Positions 10,666 through 20,848 of a stretch of 64,000 nucleotides of DNA are shown here, piece after piece. The DNA is taken from the NCBI GenBank assembly GCA_030278955.1, contig JAOANR010000012.1, forward strand, positions 29,319,977 to 29,383,976, read 5' to 3'. The first letter of the stretch is position 1. The number at the start of each line of letters is the position of its first letter. This DNA is from Hygrophila difformis (Eukaryota > Streptophyta > Magnoliopsida > Lamiales > Acanthaceae). The notes beneath the pieces are model-generated. The model saw nothing but the letters and a program-made list of their open reading frames with translations. It did no database searches and was not told the origin of the DNA. The translations under genes were made by a program, and so were the position numbers.

Positions 10666-12324
10666 CTATGTTCCCATTGCTGAATCGACTTCAGGAAATA
10701 ACTCGGGATATTTGGCTTGTATTTCTGTTTCAGTTTCCCACGTGGCGTCATTCTCGTCATGGTTTGACCATTGTACTTTAACCATATGAATGACTTGGCG
10801 CCTCGTGACTCGCTCTTTCGTGTCTAAGATCCTGATTGGTCTCTCTTCATAAGTTAGATCATCATCTAATTCAATAACCTCTGGTTGAATTACTCTTTTA
10901 AGGTCATGATGGTATTTCTTAAGTTGTGATACATGAAATACGTCATGAACTCGAGTCAATTCATCTGGCAAGTCCAATCGATATGCTAATGTACCAACTT
11001 TGGCAATGATGTCGAATGGTCCTATATAACGTGGACTTAGCTTACCTCTTTTACCAAATCTTAGTACGCCTTTCATTGGTGAGACTTTTAACAATACCTT
11101 ATCGCCTATTTCGTATTCGCCTTCTCGCCTTTTCTTATCAGCGTATGTCTTTTGTCGATCCTGGGCGGCTTTTAGCTTGACTTGAATCTTCTCAACGACT
11201 TTTGTTGTCTCCTCAATTAGTTGTGGTCCAACTGGAATTGGATTCTCACCTATAGTCCAACAGAGTGGACTTCGACACTTTCTACCGTAGAGTGCTTCAA
11301 ATGGAGCCATACCAATACTGGTATGATAACTATTGTTGTAGCTGAACTCTACCAGTGGTAGGTGATTTTCCCAATTTCCTTTGAACTCCAAAGCATAAGC
11401 TCTAAGCATATCTTCAAGAGTTTGGATTGTTCGCTCTGTTTGGCCATCTGTTGTAGGGTGAAATGCTGTACTCATTTTTATCTTAGTATCGAAGGCTTCT
11501 TGTAACTTAGTCCAGAAATTCGAGACGAATCGACGATCTCGATCCGACACGATATCTTGAGGAATTCCATGTCTTCGTACGACATTCTCGATGTAAGTTT
11601 TAGCTAGTTGATCCATACTCCAGGTTTCTTTCATGGGTATGAATATAGCCGCTTTCGTTAAGCGATCGACGATCACCCATATCTTGTCGTTCCCTTTGAG
11701 TGTTTTTGGCAATCCTGAGACAAAATCCATGGAAATGCTATCCCATTTCCATTCAGGGATTTCAAGTGGTTTTACTAATCCAAGGGGTTTCTGTCGCTCA
11801 GCTTTGACTTTTTGACAGGTTAGACATTTTTCCACGAATTCTGCCACCTCTCGTTTCATTCTAGGCCACCAAAAGGTTCTTCTCAAGTCTTTATACAATT
11901 TGTCTCCTCCAGGGTGCACAGAATAAGGAGTTTCGTGTCCTTCTTCGAGAATACGCCGCTTGAGATCCTCGCATGCCTTTGGTACGCACCATCGACCTTT
12001 AAATCGAATACTGCCATCTTCGTGGATATGGAAATCCTTAGCTTCACCTTGAGCTATCTTTGCTTTGATTCTTTCTAATTTGACATCATTGGTCTGTCTT
12101 TCTCGGATTTCATCAAAAATGGTTGGTCGAATTGTGAAGGCATTGATTAGTTGAGTGGGCGTACCTGGGTAGACCATCTCAACGTTTAATCGAGCAAACT
12201 CCATATACAATTCGGGCGGTAGGATCCTTATATTACTCAGATGTTTTGATTTCCTACTTAGTGCATCAGCCACTTTATTGGCTTTTCCTTCATGATATGT
12301 GATGCCTATGTCGTAATCCTTCAT
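10666..12324 (-). pseudogene. pol: Gypsy 1 pol, C-terminal part: RNase H end, integrase, chromodomain-like tail
   Basis: A continuation of the gag-pol frame after the nonsense codon at 12343-12345. It begins at the end of RNase H (KANKVADALSRKS), then the integrase zinc-binding region (HPGG...CLTCQKVKA), the catalytic core with Asp in SMDFVSGLP, Asp in VSDRDRRF and Glu in TDGQTERTIQ, the GPF region (YIGPFDIIAKVG), and a chromodomain-like tail (VQWSNHDENDATWETE). The tail and the sequence style place it with Tekay/Del chromoviruses, in which the chromodomain is thought to guide insertion into heterochromatin. The start at 12324 is only the first Met after the stop codon, not a native start. 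Confidence 0.92.
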
Positions 12325-12342
12325 TAGCTCTAACCATCGCCT

Positions 12343-14121
12343 CTAGCGCATGTTGAGTTCTTTCTGAGTATAGATATACTTTAGACTTTTGTGGTCTGTG
12401 TATATCTGACATTTTCGCCCATACAAGTAATGCCTCCATATTTTCAGAGCGAACACAACTGCAGCTAATTCCAAATCATGAGTTGGATAATTCTCCTCAT
12501 TTGGCCTTAATTGTCGAGAAGCATATGCTATAACCTTTCCATTCTGCATCAACACGCATCCTAGTCCAAATTTAGAAGCGTCACTGTAAATTTCAAAATC
12601 ATCTTTTTCGTTGGGTAAGGTTAGGACTGGTGCCGTGGTTAGTCTTTCCTTTAATGTCTGGAAGGCCGTTTCGCATTCAGGTGTCCATGTGACCTTTGAT
12701 CCTTTCTTCAAATTCTGCGTCAGTGGTCTCGCAATTTTTGAGAAATCTTTGACGAATCTTCTATAGTAGCCTGCTAAACCGAGGAAACTTCTTATTTCAG
12801 TTTGCGAGGTTGGTACAGGCCAATCCTTCACTGCTGCTACTTTAGCAGGGTCTACAGAGATTCCATCGGCCGAGACAATATGACCGAGGAATGCAACCTT
12901 GCTTAACCAAAATTCACACTTAGACAGTTTTGCATACAATTGATGGGTCCGTAGTATTTGTAACACTTGGTGTAGATGTTTTTCATGTTCCTTCTCATTC
13001 TTTGAGTAGATCAATATGTCATCAATGAAGACAACTACGCATGTGTCTAATAGTTGTCGGAACACGTTGTTCATAAAAGCCATGAACACTGCTGGAGCGT
13101 TGGTCAGACCGAACGACATCACGGTAAATTCGAAATGTCCATACCGGGTTCTAAACGCGGTCTTTGGAATATCCTGCTCAGCTATTCTAAGCTGGTGGTA
13201 TCCGGACCTTAAATCAATCTTTGAAAAGACTTTAGCTCCTTTAATTTGGTCAAATAAGTCATCAATTCGGGGTAGCGGGTATTTATTCTTCACAGTTACT
13301 TGGTTCATACCTCTGTAATCCACACAGAGTCGCATTCCACCGTATTTCTTTCGAACAAACAGTACAGGTGCTCCCCATGGAGATGTACTGGGACGTATAT
13401 ACCCTTTTTCTAAAAGATCATCAAGTTGTTCTTTTAATTCTTTCATCTCAGCTGGGGCCATTCGGTATGGAGCTTTTGATACAGGCTCTGTACCCGGAGT
13501 TAAGTCGATCGTGAACTCTATCTCACGTTCGGGTGGCATTCCTGGAATATCTGCAGGGAATACATCGGGATATTCTCGAACTACTGGTATATCATTTATT
13601 TTTACATCGCCTGCTTGTATATCCCTCAAATAACAAAGATAAAGGGGATTCCCTTTTCTTATTAGTGTTTCTAGCTGCAGGGCCGATATAATTTTAGCGA
13701 TTGGCTTCTTTGGCTCCGCATAAAAGGATACTCGTCTCCTATCAACCCCATATAGAGTTATCTTTTGGAGAGCACAATTGATGTTAGCTTGGTATTGTGT
13801 AAGCCAATCCATTCCCAAGATAACATCAAAATCTCGCAATTCAAATTCTACGAGATTGGCGGGAAAGCCGACTTCGCAGATACGAATAGGAATTTTTTCA
13901 TAACGTCTTGAGCAATTAATAATTGCGCCGTTAGGTAAAGAAATTCCTAAATCTATATCCTGGGGTTTATCGAGTCCCAACTCGGGCAATCTTCTACGAG
14001 ATATGAATGAACAAGTAGCCCCGGAATCAAATAGGACTGGCACTTTAAAATTTTTAATTCTAAAAATACCTTCAATGGCATCTCCCGCGTTCTGAAGGTC
14101 CGCCTGGTTAACCACGTTCAA
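12343..14121 (-). pseudogene. pol: Gypsy 1 pol: protease, reverse transcriptase, RNase H
   Basis: The frame shows an aspartic protease ([13 protein letters not shown] near residue 30), a reverse transcriptase ([26 protein letters not shown], and the catalytic box [11 protein letters not shown]), and RNase H with the [18 protein letters not shown] and [10 protein letters not shown] motifs. It ends at a TAG (12343-12345) inside the conserved NMR-stop-RRWLEL stretch, where Gln (CAG) is expected, so one C-to-T change explains the break. The apparent start codon is not native, since the frame continues upstream into gag. Confidence 0.93.
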
Positions 14122-14439
14122 TCTTCCCTGATTGGGTCTTTGTGGGTTATGCGGGTTCCGGTTAGGTGGTCCCTGATTGGCTGCAAATGCTGGTCATTGC
14201 CCTGGAATTCTCCTATCATTCTGGGGTATCTGAGGACAATAATCTTCCTTTCGCAAATCTGCCCGTAGTCGGGTAGGTTCAAGCCTTACACGACAATCCA
14301 TTGCCATATGTCCTTTTAACCCACAACGATAACATTCGGTGCCTTGAGGGCATTGCCTGGTCGCATGCCTTTTATTACATTTATTACATGGGCTTGGTAC
14401 TGGCTCTCCATTTCGGTTAATAAGTGGTACCCTGTTGTT
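14122..14439 (-). pseudogene. gag: Gypsy 1 gag C-terminus with zinc knuckles
   Basis: This stretch lies between two in-frame stops, TAA at 14440-14442 and TGA at 14194-14196, in the same frame as gag and pol. It encodes a near-knuckle CNKCNKRHATRQC and a canonical CCHC knuckle CYRCGLKGHMAMDC, the nucleocapsid signature that binds retroelement RNA. Both stops are one transition away from Gln or Arg codons. Confidence 0.85.
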
Positions 14440-15168
14440 TTAATTATTTCTCTGGAAATTCCTTCTTGTATTATAGCGGTTATCTTTTGTTTCTTCAAAC
14501 TTTCTTTTTCCCTTATCATGTGGAGTCGGCTTTGAGGTTTCTCCCTTATTATCTGGTCCTTCTACCATCTCGACAGTCATTGCTCGATTATATACTTTCT
14601 GAAGGCTTGTGAACTGTTTTCCCCCAAAAGCTTTTCGAATATACTTGTTGAGTCCGAGTTCGAACTTTTGGGCTTTGGTCTGATCAGTTGCTACCAAATC
14701 TGGGGCAAATCTCAGTAGTTCAGTAAATTTAGCATAATATTCCTGAACCGACCTGCTACCTTGTTGAAGATTAACAAACTCTCCGTACTTAGCATTCTTG
14801 AGGCTAAGTGGGTAAAATTGTTCCCTTAAGCTCTTTTGAAACTCTTCCCAAGTAACTTGGCGGTTCTCCTGAGATCTCCACCAAGTATTTGCACCTCCAA
14901 TTAGGAAGAAAGTAGCCACGCCCACTTTGCGGTCTTCCGGACATTCTACAGCCTCAAGTAGTTTCTCGAAGGATTCTATCCAACCTTCGAGCTTGGCTGG
15001 ATCCTCCTGTCCGGCATATTTAGGTGGCTGAAACTTATTAATGAGTTCGATGTAGTCTACTTGTCCTTCTTCTTGCTGATTATCTCTTTCCACTTGCCTT
15101 TGTACAACCATTCCGATAGTGAGGAGCAATTGTTTGATTTGTTGCTGACGGTCGTTACTATCAGCCAT
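14440..15168 (-). pseudogene. gag: Gypsy 1 gag, capsid part
   Basis: A 242-residue open segment starting at ATG 15168. It has a Gln-rich N-terminus, then the retrotransposon gag core (KFQPPKYAGQEDPAKLEGWI, NTWWRSQ, LREQFYPLSLKNAKYGEF, QGSRSVQEYYAKFTELLRF), which forms the capsid. It ends in a charged linker before the zinc knuckles. The start is supported by position and by the absence of gag-like sequence upstream. The terminal TAA probably replaced CAA. Confidence 0.92.
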
Positions 15169-15872
15169 GGTCCCGTTAGTGTTAACGTCAACTTTAACGT
15201 TTCTACGCGATGTCTGCCAGTAAATGAGCCAATTAGTTTGATAATAAAGAGATATATATATATCTATATGTATGCATGTATCAATACAGAAATGTTACAC
15301 ATCCAGTAAGTATAATTCTAACTTTTTGAATTTTCATATCACACTCTTTTTTTTTTCTTCTTCTTCTTCTTCTTTTTTTTTTTAATACACCCAACAGTTC
15401 GGAAAAGGATTTGATTGTTACTCCAGATAACTAAAGTTGTAACCCAGTCCATTATATATATATATATGTTTATATATAGTGATGCGATTATTGTAGGGAC
15501 AAGCATTTTCACATGAATTCTCAAACTAATGGTAATACTACTTAATTTATCATAACTGAATAAATACATGAAACCATTGTTTAATTAGCTATAGACCAGA
15601 TATGTTATTAAAAAAAAAAAAGATAAGGTAGGCTATCAATTAAATTAAATATTTCTTACGTAAAACAAACTCTACCAATAGTATTATGTAGAGTAAAATT
15701 AATTAACTAATAATATATTTGTTATATTTATACAAAGGGAAAACACACCAAAATTCGTCAGTCTAATATATCTAACCTGCCGAGACTGACATATATCTAG
15801 TCAAGCTTCATAACCTATAAACTATACATACAAGTACAATAAGATTCTCTAACGACTCCTCCTATTTTTTTT
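15169..15872. other. Gypsy 1 leader, non-coding, with microsatellites
   Basis: An AT-rich spacer between gag and the accessory frame. It holds TA-rich stretches near 15250 and 15455-15480 and a (CTT)n/T-rich microsatellite at about 15346-15383. No gene is seen. Confidence 0.7.
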
Positions 15873-16273
15873 CTAGTCATAAACTTTCTTAGTACGACAG
15901 TTCTTGATGGTATGTCCCTTCTTCCCACACCGGAAGCATTCTCCATAATTAGGGCAGCGCCACGTTAAATGCTCCCATCCACATTCCATGCAAGGTGCTG
16001 GTTCAAGTCTCTTATTTGAAAATTTCTTTTCCTGGACCAAAACTTCATTCCTAGCACGGAGAGAGTCAAGTTGCGCTCTAGGGCCATTTTTTCAAAATAA
16101 GTTATCATACTCTTGAGCTCCCTTATCTCATTGTCCTTTCAAGCAATCTCCTCATTCTTCCACCTTATAAAGTCTCTTTCCAGTATTAAATGACAATTCA
16201 GGTCCTTGATCTCGGCTTCCATTTGGGTCCTTTCATCCATCACTTCCTTTCCTTTTTCCATTTGATAGGTCAT
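15873..16273 (-). pseudogene. Gypsy 1 accessory frame, distal part: coiled coil plus double zinc knuckle
   Basis: On the minus strand from ATG 16273 a heptad-like charged segment (MTYQMEKGKEVMDERTQMEA...) runs into a TGA at 16139-16141. After a one-base frameshift near 16075-16095 it continues to QLDSLRARNEVLVQEKKF and then two CCHC-like knuckles, CMECGWEHLTWRC and CFRCGKKGHTIKNC, ending VYD-stop at 15873-15875. The ATG directly follows a good splice acceptor (TATGCAG), so this may be a second exon of the coiled-coil ORF at 16533-17246. No matching donor could be fixed. The knuckles suggest nucleic-acid binding. It is not part of the gag-pol frame. Confidence 0.6.
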
Positions 16274-16532
16274 CTGCATAGGGTACTTAAATAATACTTA
16301 GTATTCAGAAAATAAATAAATAAGTAAATAAATAAATAAACTTGGATAATAATACTAAATAACCAAAAATACAATACCCACTATATTTTACACTATAGTT
16401 ACAACAAAAGTTACAACAAAAGTTATTATTTTACAGCAAAAGTTACAACGATTAATAATTTACACTATAGTTTAGCTTCTAGGAAAATTGGGTTATCCTA
16501 ATACATATGGTCGCGCTATAAGGGATATAAAC

Positions 16533-17246
16533 CTAACGGGGACTACGACTACGGAGGCGTACTACCGGCTCCTCTTCCTCCTCTATCGGGTCTTCCTCCT
16601 CTTCCTCTTCCTCTTCCTCCTCCTCTTCTTCCTCCGAATCATCTATGCGATCACCCCAAATTATTCTAGATGGCCTTGCCTGACTAGTAGGATCCATAGG
16701 CACATCGACAAAGTTGTCCGGATTACTTGAAGTAGCTGGAATGTAATAATTTTCCATAGTTGTACAAACATTGGCAGGCTGGCGAGTCCTGGGTCTCCAG
16801 TGAGTACGGAGATACCGTATCTCATTCCGCATTGCCATCAAGTCTCGTTCCTGTCTCTTCACTTGACAATCCAAGAGGGCTATTCTTGCAGCATCATCTT
16901 TTTTTTTAGTATTCAGACTACCTTGAGCTTGTATACTAATGGCTAACTGATTTTTAGTTTCAGCTAACTCTGCTTCCAGTTGGGAAATCCTTGCTTTCAA
17001 ACTAGCATTTTCTCTCTCCACCCCTCTTCTTACATCCTCTTCGGCTTCTAGCTTCCTATGAAGAGACTGATCACCGGCTACCCGTGATTTTACTGCGGTA
17101 ATAACACGCTCCCGCTGCCTTTCGACTTCCTTTTCACTTTTCTCAATTTTCTCAAGGTATTGCCTCTGTCGTTCATTCAGCCTTATCACTTCATCGACAA
17201 CATCAAGAACAGTCGCTCGAATCCTAGCGTTAATATTAGCTGCCAT
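16533..17246 (-). CDS. Gypsy 1 accessory leader ORF: 237-residue coiled-coil protein with acidic tail
   Basis: An intact ORF on the element's own strand between primer site and gag. Residues ~15-140 are strongly heptad-like and charged (LNERQRQYLEKIEKSEKEVERQR, ENASLKARISQLEAELAETK), predicting a long coiled coil. A Pro/Ser-rich linker and an acidic run of about 20 mostly Glu residues follow, and the end is SRSPR. No known domain is recognised. Its position, 184 bases inside the primer site, and open frame suggest a product made from the element's RNA. It could be an additional gag-like or regulatory protein. Extra ORFs are known mainly from Tat/Ogre and Athila gypsy lineages, so its presence in a Tekay-type element is of interest. 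Confidence 0.7.
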   Translation of the reverse strand: MAANINARIRATVLDVVDEVIRLNERQRQYLEKIEKSEKEVERQRERVITAVKSRVAGDQSLHRKLEAEEDVRRGVERENASLKARISQLEAELAETKNQLAISIQAQGSLNTKKKDDAARIALLDCQVKRQERDLMAMRNEIRYLRTHWRPRTRQPANVCTTMENYYIPATSSNPDNFVDVPMDPTSQARPSRIIWGDRIDDSEEEEEEEEEEEEEEDPIEEEEEPVVRLRSRSPR

Positions 17247-17430
17247 CTAACATTTCAAAAATTTCATATAATTATTAACCCAATAAACACGATACAGATT
17301 GTGCCTAATGCAAGTGCATTGTGTCCCATCCCCAAGATTTTCTTTAATTACAAGAGACATATGTATTTTAAAAAAAATTCTAAAGCAATTTAGACTAAAA
17401 ATTAATTTGACTTAAAAGAAGAATTGACTC

Positions 17431-17444
17431 ATGCTCTGATACCA
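17431..17444 (-). other. Primer-binding site of gypsy 1 (initiator Met tRNA type)
   Basis: On the minus strand it reads TGGTATCAGAGCAT, the usual complement of the 3' end of plant initiator-Met tRNA, three bases inside the 5' LTR. Confidence 0.9.
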
Positions 17445-17447
17445 ACC

Positions 17448-19566
17448 TGTAACACCCCCGTTTTCCCACTTAAAATTTCAGCGGAAGATACCAATGGGAA
17501 ATCCAGGGTTGTTACCGCCACACTCCTAATTAAGCTTGCTTTGGCCTTGCCTTGGCTTACTTAATTAGAAAGTGCTAAGGCTAATTTAAAATCTGAATAT
17601 AAACATACTTTAAATAATTTAAAGTTTAATAAAAATATACTTTATTACAAAAGTAGTAGATTTTTGACGACTAAGGCCCGTCGTCCCCAAAACAAGTTTC
17701 ATTTGCATTATGATAAAAGTTTAAAACTAACTTAAAATATAACAGATTTTAGCAAAATATGACGGCTAAGGCTCGCCGTCCCCAAAACATATTTTCTTTA
17801 CAAAAGTTTTAAACTAACTGATCGCAAAAGCAAAAGTGGTAGTAGTTCCCAAGCCCGTGCCCGTGACTTCTAATGTGGTCCATGCATATCCAATCCTGGA
17901 TGGGAAAATAAATAGGGTAATCAGCACACCGGCTGAGCAAGTAAATTTTTATCCCTTGGATACAAAAATAATTAAAATATTACTGAAACAGTAAATGGCA
18001 TGTCAAACCGTTAAACTGATCAATCCACATGTAGCTCGACTATGATGCCTACACCCGGGGTATCTCATAGGACCTAACATGCTCACATAGTGACCGAAGT
18101 CAAACTATGGTATACAAGGCTGGCCCTACCTTGCATCTAGAAAACTGATTGTGAGACCCTTGGCCCAAACACAATCCTCTTCATAGGGATCCCTTGGATA
18201 GCTCATGAAATAACTCACGACGATATCCACATCTGGGTATATCTCGCGTAATAATAACACAATAATTCACATGCCATACACTGAAAATTTCATTTTTCAC
18301 ATGCATGGCCTAGCCCAAAAATAATTAAACACATAATGGGACATTACCTCTGCATAAAACAATTGCATGAATAAACCCTAAAATTATTAAAACACAAAGC
18401 GATTTAAACATGCAAAAATATTTTGGGATCAAAACCCCTAGAATAAAAATCTACTTACAATTTTTTTTTCGGACGATCGCTTATTAAAAACTACAAGATG
18501 TATGCCTACGAGTATTTCTCCTCGTACTCTACCACATCTCGCACTGCTCTCTACACTACTGATTGTTTCATAATTTTAGACTGAGGTCAACTCTTCACTC
18601 TACGCATTATTTGGGCTTACAAGGTGGTCTACTGTAGATGACTAAGCACAGCTACGAGATTACACAGCAAAGCTATGGGATGACTAAGCTCATTTCTTAG
18701 TGCCCCACGACACCCCCACCCGTTTACAGCTATAATCATTTTGTCCCTTTTTGTTTATCCGTTGAGTAGTTATCCAGAATGTATTAGCAACATAGTCAAT
18801 TTATTTCCTACCCTCACGTAATGTGCACTTGTATGTGTAATTGAAATTGTTTCTCATTATTATTATTATTATACTTCCCAAATTTGATATCAAATGGTTG
18901 TCTCCATGCTAATTTACGTGACTAGCAATACCCTATTGATTGGTGTTTTATTTCAAAATCCCTTATAGTCATATTATTTTATATAGGGTAGAAACGTTTA
19001 TTTATCTGCTAAGTAGCCATTGTATTTATCTGCTCTAGCTATACATATATGTGAGCTGAATTGGTCCATTACATAATTCTCTCAATTTAGTTGTTTCGGT
19101 TCATTGACTCATTTATATTTTCTATTTAGAAAATATATGTATTGTAGATAATGAGGTTCGAGCTTAAAATCTATGGATCATGAGTCTAATACTACTACCA
19201 CCGTAATATTGGTGATTTTATGTTAAATAATAAAAATTAGCTAAATTTATTATAAATCGTGTTAGAAAAGTAATCCCTAACTAATACTCTTATCAAATAA
19301 AATACTTTATGGATTCTTAAATAAAAATAGTCTATTTATCAATAAATATTTCTATTATTTTCCATTAGGGAAATAATTATACATCATTCAATATTTTCCC
19401 TTGAAAAATATATTTCTCTATTAATTAAATTATTTTTCCCAAGGAAAATAATTTATTTTCTTTCACATAATCTTTATCCGGGAAAATATTACTCTATTTC
19501 CAATTCAATTTAAGAAATAATATAATTTAAAATATTATCAATATAATAACTTTTAAGGGTATTACA
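17448..19566 (-). repeat. Gypsy 1 5' LTR (2119 bp)
   Basis: Bounded by TGTAACACCCCCG on the left and GGGTATTACA on the right, giving TG...CA in both orientations. The left edge lies 3 bp from the primer site. CCTAC at 19567-19571 is the right copy of the target site. The first ~40 bases resemble the start of the solo LTR at 44680, so the two belong to related families. No gene lies within. Confidence 0.9.
18976..18988 (-). promoter_or_regulatory. Candidate TATA box in the gypsy 1 LTR
   Basis: On the minus strand the LTR contains CCTATATAAAATAAT about 580 bases from its 5' end, a plausible U3 core promoter. The LTR is AT-rich, so this could be chance. Confidence 0.35.
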
Positions 19567-20459
19567 CCTACAGTACACTTTACAAGTGGAGAAAACGAAA
19601 AGAGGACGAAAAATAAGGCCTGGGTCGCTAGACTGGCGACTGGGGCGCCAAACTGGCGACCGGGGCGCTAGAGGCTGGCGACCGGGGCGCTAGACTGGCG
19701 ACCGTGGCGCTAGACTAGCGACTGGGGCGCTAAGGACATGACCCTGTGTCGCTTAGCAGGGCTGTGTCCCTAGGCGTGGCCTGGCGACACGGGCCTAGCG
19801 ACACGGGCTTAAGGACACAAGGCTAGGGACATGGCCTTGTGTCACTAAGTAGGGCTGTGTCCCTAGGCGTGGCCTGGCGACACGGGTCGGTTGGGGACAC
19901 AGGCTTAAGGACACAAGGATAAGGACATGGCCTTCTCCCAAAATTTGAAGTCTTATACTATTACATTAATCTCTAATATTATCCGACCATCTTCCGACTT
20001 TGACCAAAATTTGTCCGGCGACCGGCGGTGGTTCCGGACGACCTCCGGCGAACTTCCGGTCAATTTTCTGGCGAGCTCTGTTTGACCTTCCGGCGATGCT
20101 CCGGTGCTCCGGCGACTTCTCCGGTCATCTTCTGGTGACTTTCCGGCGACGGCCAACTTCCGGCCAACTTTCCGGCGAGCTCCGTTTGACCTTCCGGTGA
20201 TGCTCCGACGACTCCTCCGGTCATCTTCCGGCGACTCTCCGGCGACGGTGATGGCTTACTGCTTCAAAATTGGGGATCCCATGGTTGGAATCCCTCCGGC
20301 TTCTTCGAGCTGGATCATGATCAATGCTTTCGGATTGTGGCCTTCTTCTTTGTTGATTTCAACTTGGAATTCCTCAGACTTGAGCAGGCTTGCAATCCGG
20401 TCAGTGAACTTCTTGGTCCGGCTGGGATGATAAGTGTTGCAGATTTGGCTTCCACGCCA
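19567..20459 (-). repeat. Gypsy 2 3' LTR, inner 0.9 kb
   Basis: Matches 29312-30234 over its length. Starting from the right it has the TGGCGTGG terminus, a segment with weak coding similarity to the pol tail, CCGGCGAC/TTTGACC-rich repeats, and GGCGACC..GGGGCGCTAGA and GACACAAG..CTTGTGTC repeats. Compared with the right copy it lacks a 16-bp stretch and one ~20-bp repeat unit and has an extra ~40 bp of CTCCGG repeats. The left edge is cut by gypsy 1. Confidence 0.9.
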
Positions 20460-20842
20460 TCCCCTCCCCCTTGAGAAGGTTGAGCCATCAACCGATCAAG
20501 CTCTTCACCGTCCTCCTCGTAGAGGTTGAGATCTGCAACATTAAAGGTAGCGTTAATTCCATACTCAGGGGGCAACTCTAACCTGTAAGCATTGTCATTA
20601 ATCTTTTCCAAAACTCGGAATGGACCGTCCCCCCGTGGGGAAAGTTTGTCACGTCTCTTAAGTGGAAATCTTTCTTTGCGCATATGGAGCCAGACCCAAT
20701 CCCCGGGCTTCAACAGCAGCTTCTTTCGTCCTCTGTTGGCATATTTCGCGTATGTCTCCGTGGCCTTCTTGAGGCTTTCTTGGACGTTTTTGTGAAGCTC
20801 CTGTATAGCTCGAGCCCTGTCCCTGCGGGATGGAAGGGAAGG
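20321..20842 (-). pseudogene. pol: Gypsy 2 pol, integrase C-terminus running into the LTR
   Basis: The frame encodes the conserved post-core region of integrase: an ELHKNVQ helix, KYANRGRKK, LKPGDWVWLHMRKERFP, LSPRGDGPFRVLEKINDNAYRLELP and TFNVADLNLYEE. It then passes through the polypurine tract into the LTR. The equivalent frame in the right LTR continues with a basic RSRTKKF-type tail, but here a 16-base deletion shifts it. LINE-B cuts this domain from the rest of integrase at 20848/20849. The 18 residues expected between the integrase core and this helix are restored if LINE-B is removed. Confidence 0.85.
20460..20473 (-). other. Polypurine tract of gypsy 2
   Basis: On the minus strand it reads AAGGGGGAGGGGA directly before the 3' LTR. 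It is also translated as part of the pol frame (QGGGD). Confidence 0.85.
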
Positions 20843-20848
20843 ATGCTC

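Larger units (their letters stand above)
10491..19566 (-). mobile_element. Gypsy 1: Tekay/Del-type chromovirus with an accessory leader ORF
   Basis: A Ty3/gypsy element on the minus strand. From its 5' end it has a 2119-bp LTR (17448-19566), a Met-type primer site, a 2.3-kb leader with a coiled-coil/zinc-knuckle frame, gag, protease, reverse transcriptase, RNase H, integrase and a chromodomain-like tail, a purine tract, and only 27 bases of the 3' LTR before LINE-A. The internal region is 6930 bp. Gag-pol is one continuous 1501-codon frame (15168 down to 10666) broken by three nonsense codons and no frameshift. It sits in the LTR of gypsy 2, whose other LTR shows the unoccupied site around CCTAC at 29312-29316. 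Confidence 0.93.

Noticed and set aside
13016..13318. Plus-strand open frame across gypsy 1 RT
   Set aside because: It is antisense to the conserved RT box on the minus strand and has no domain of its own.
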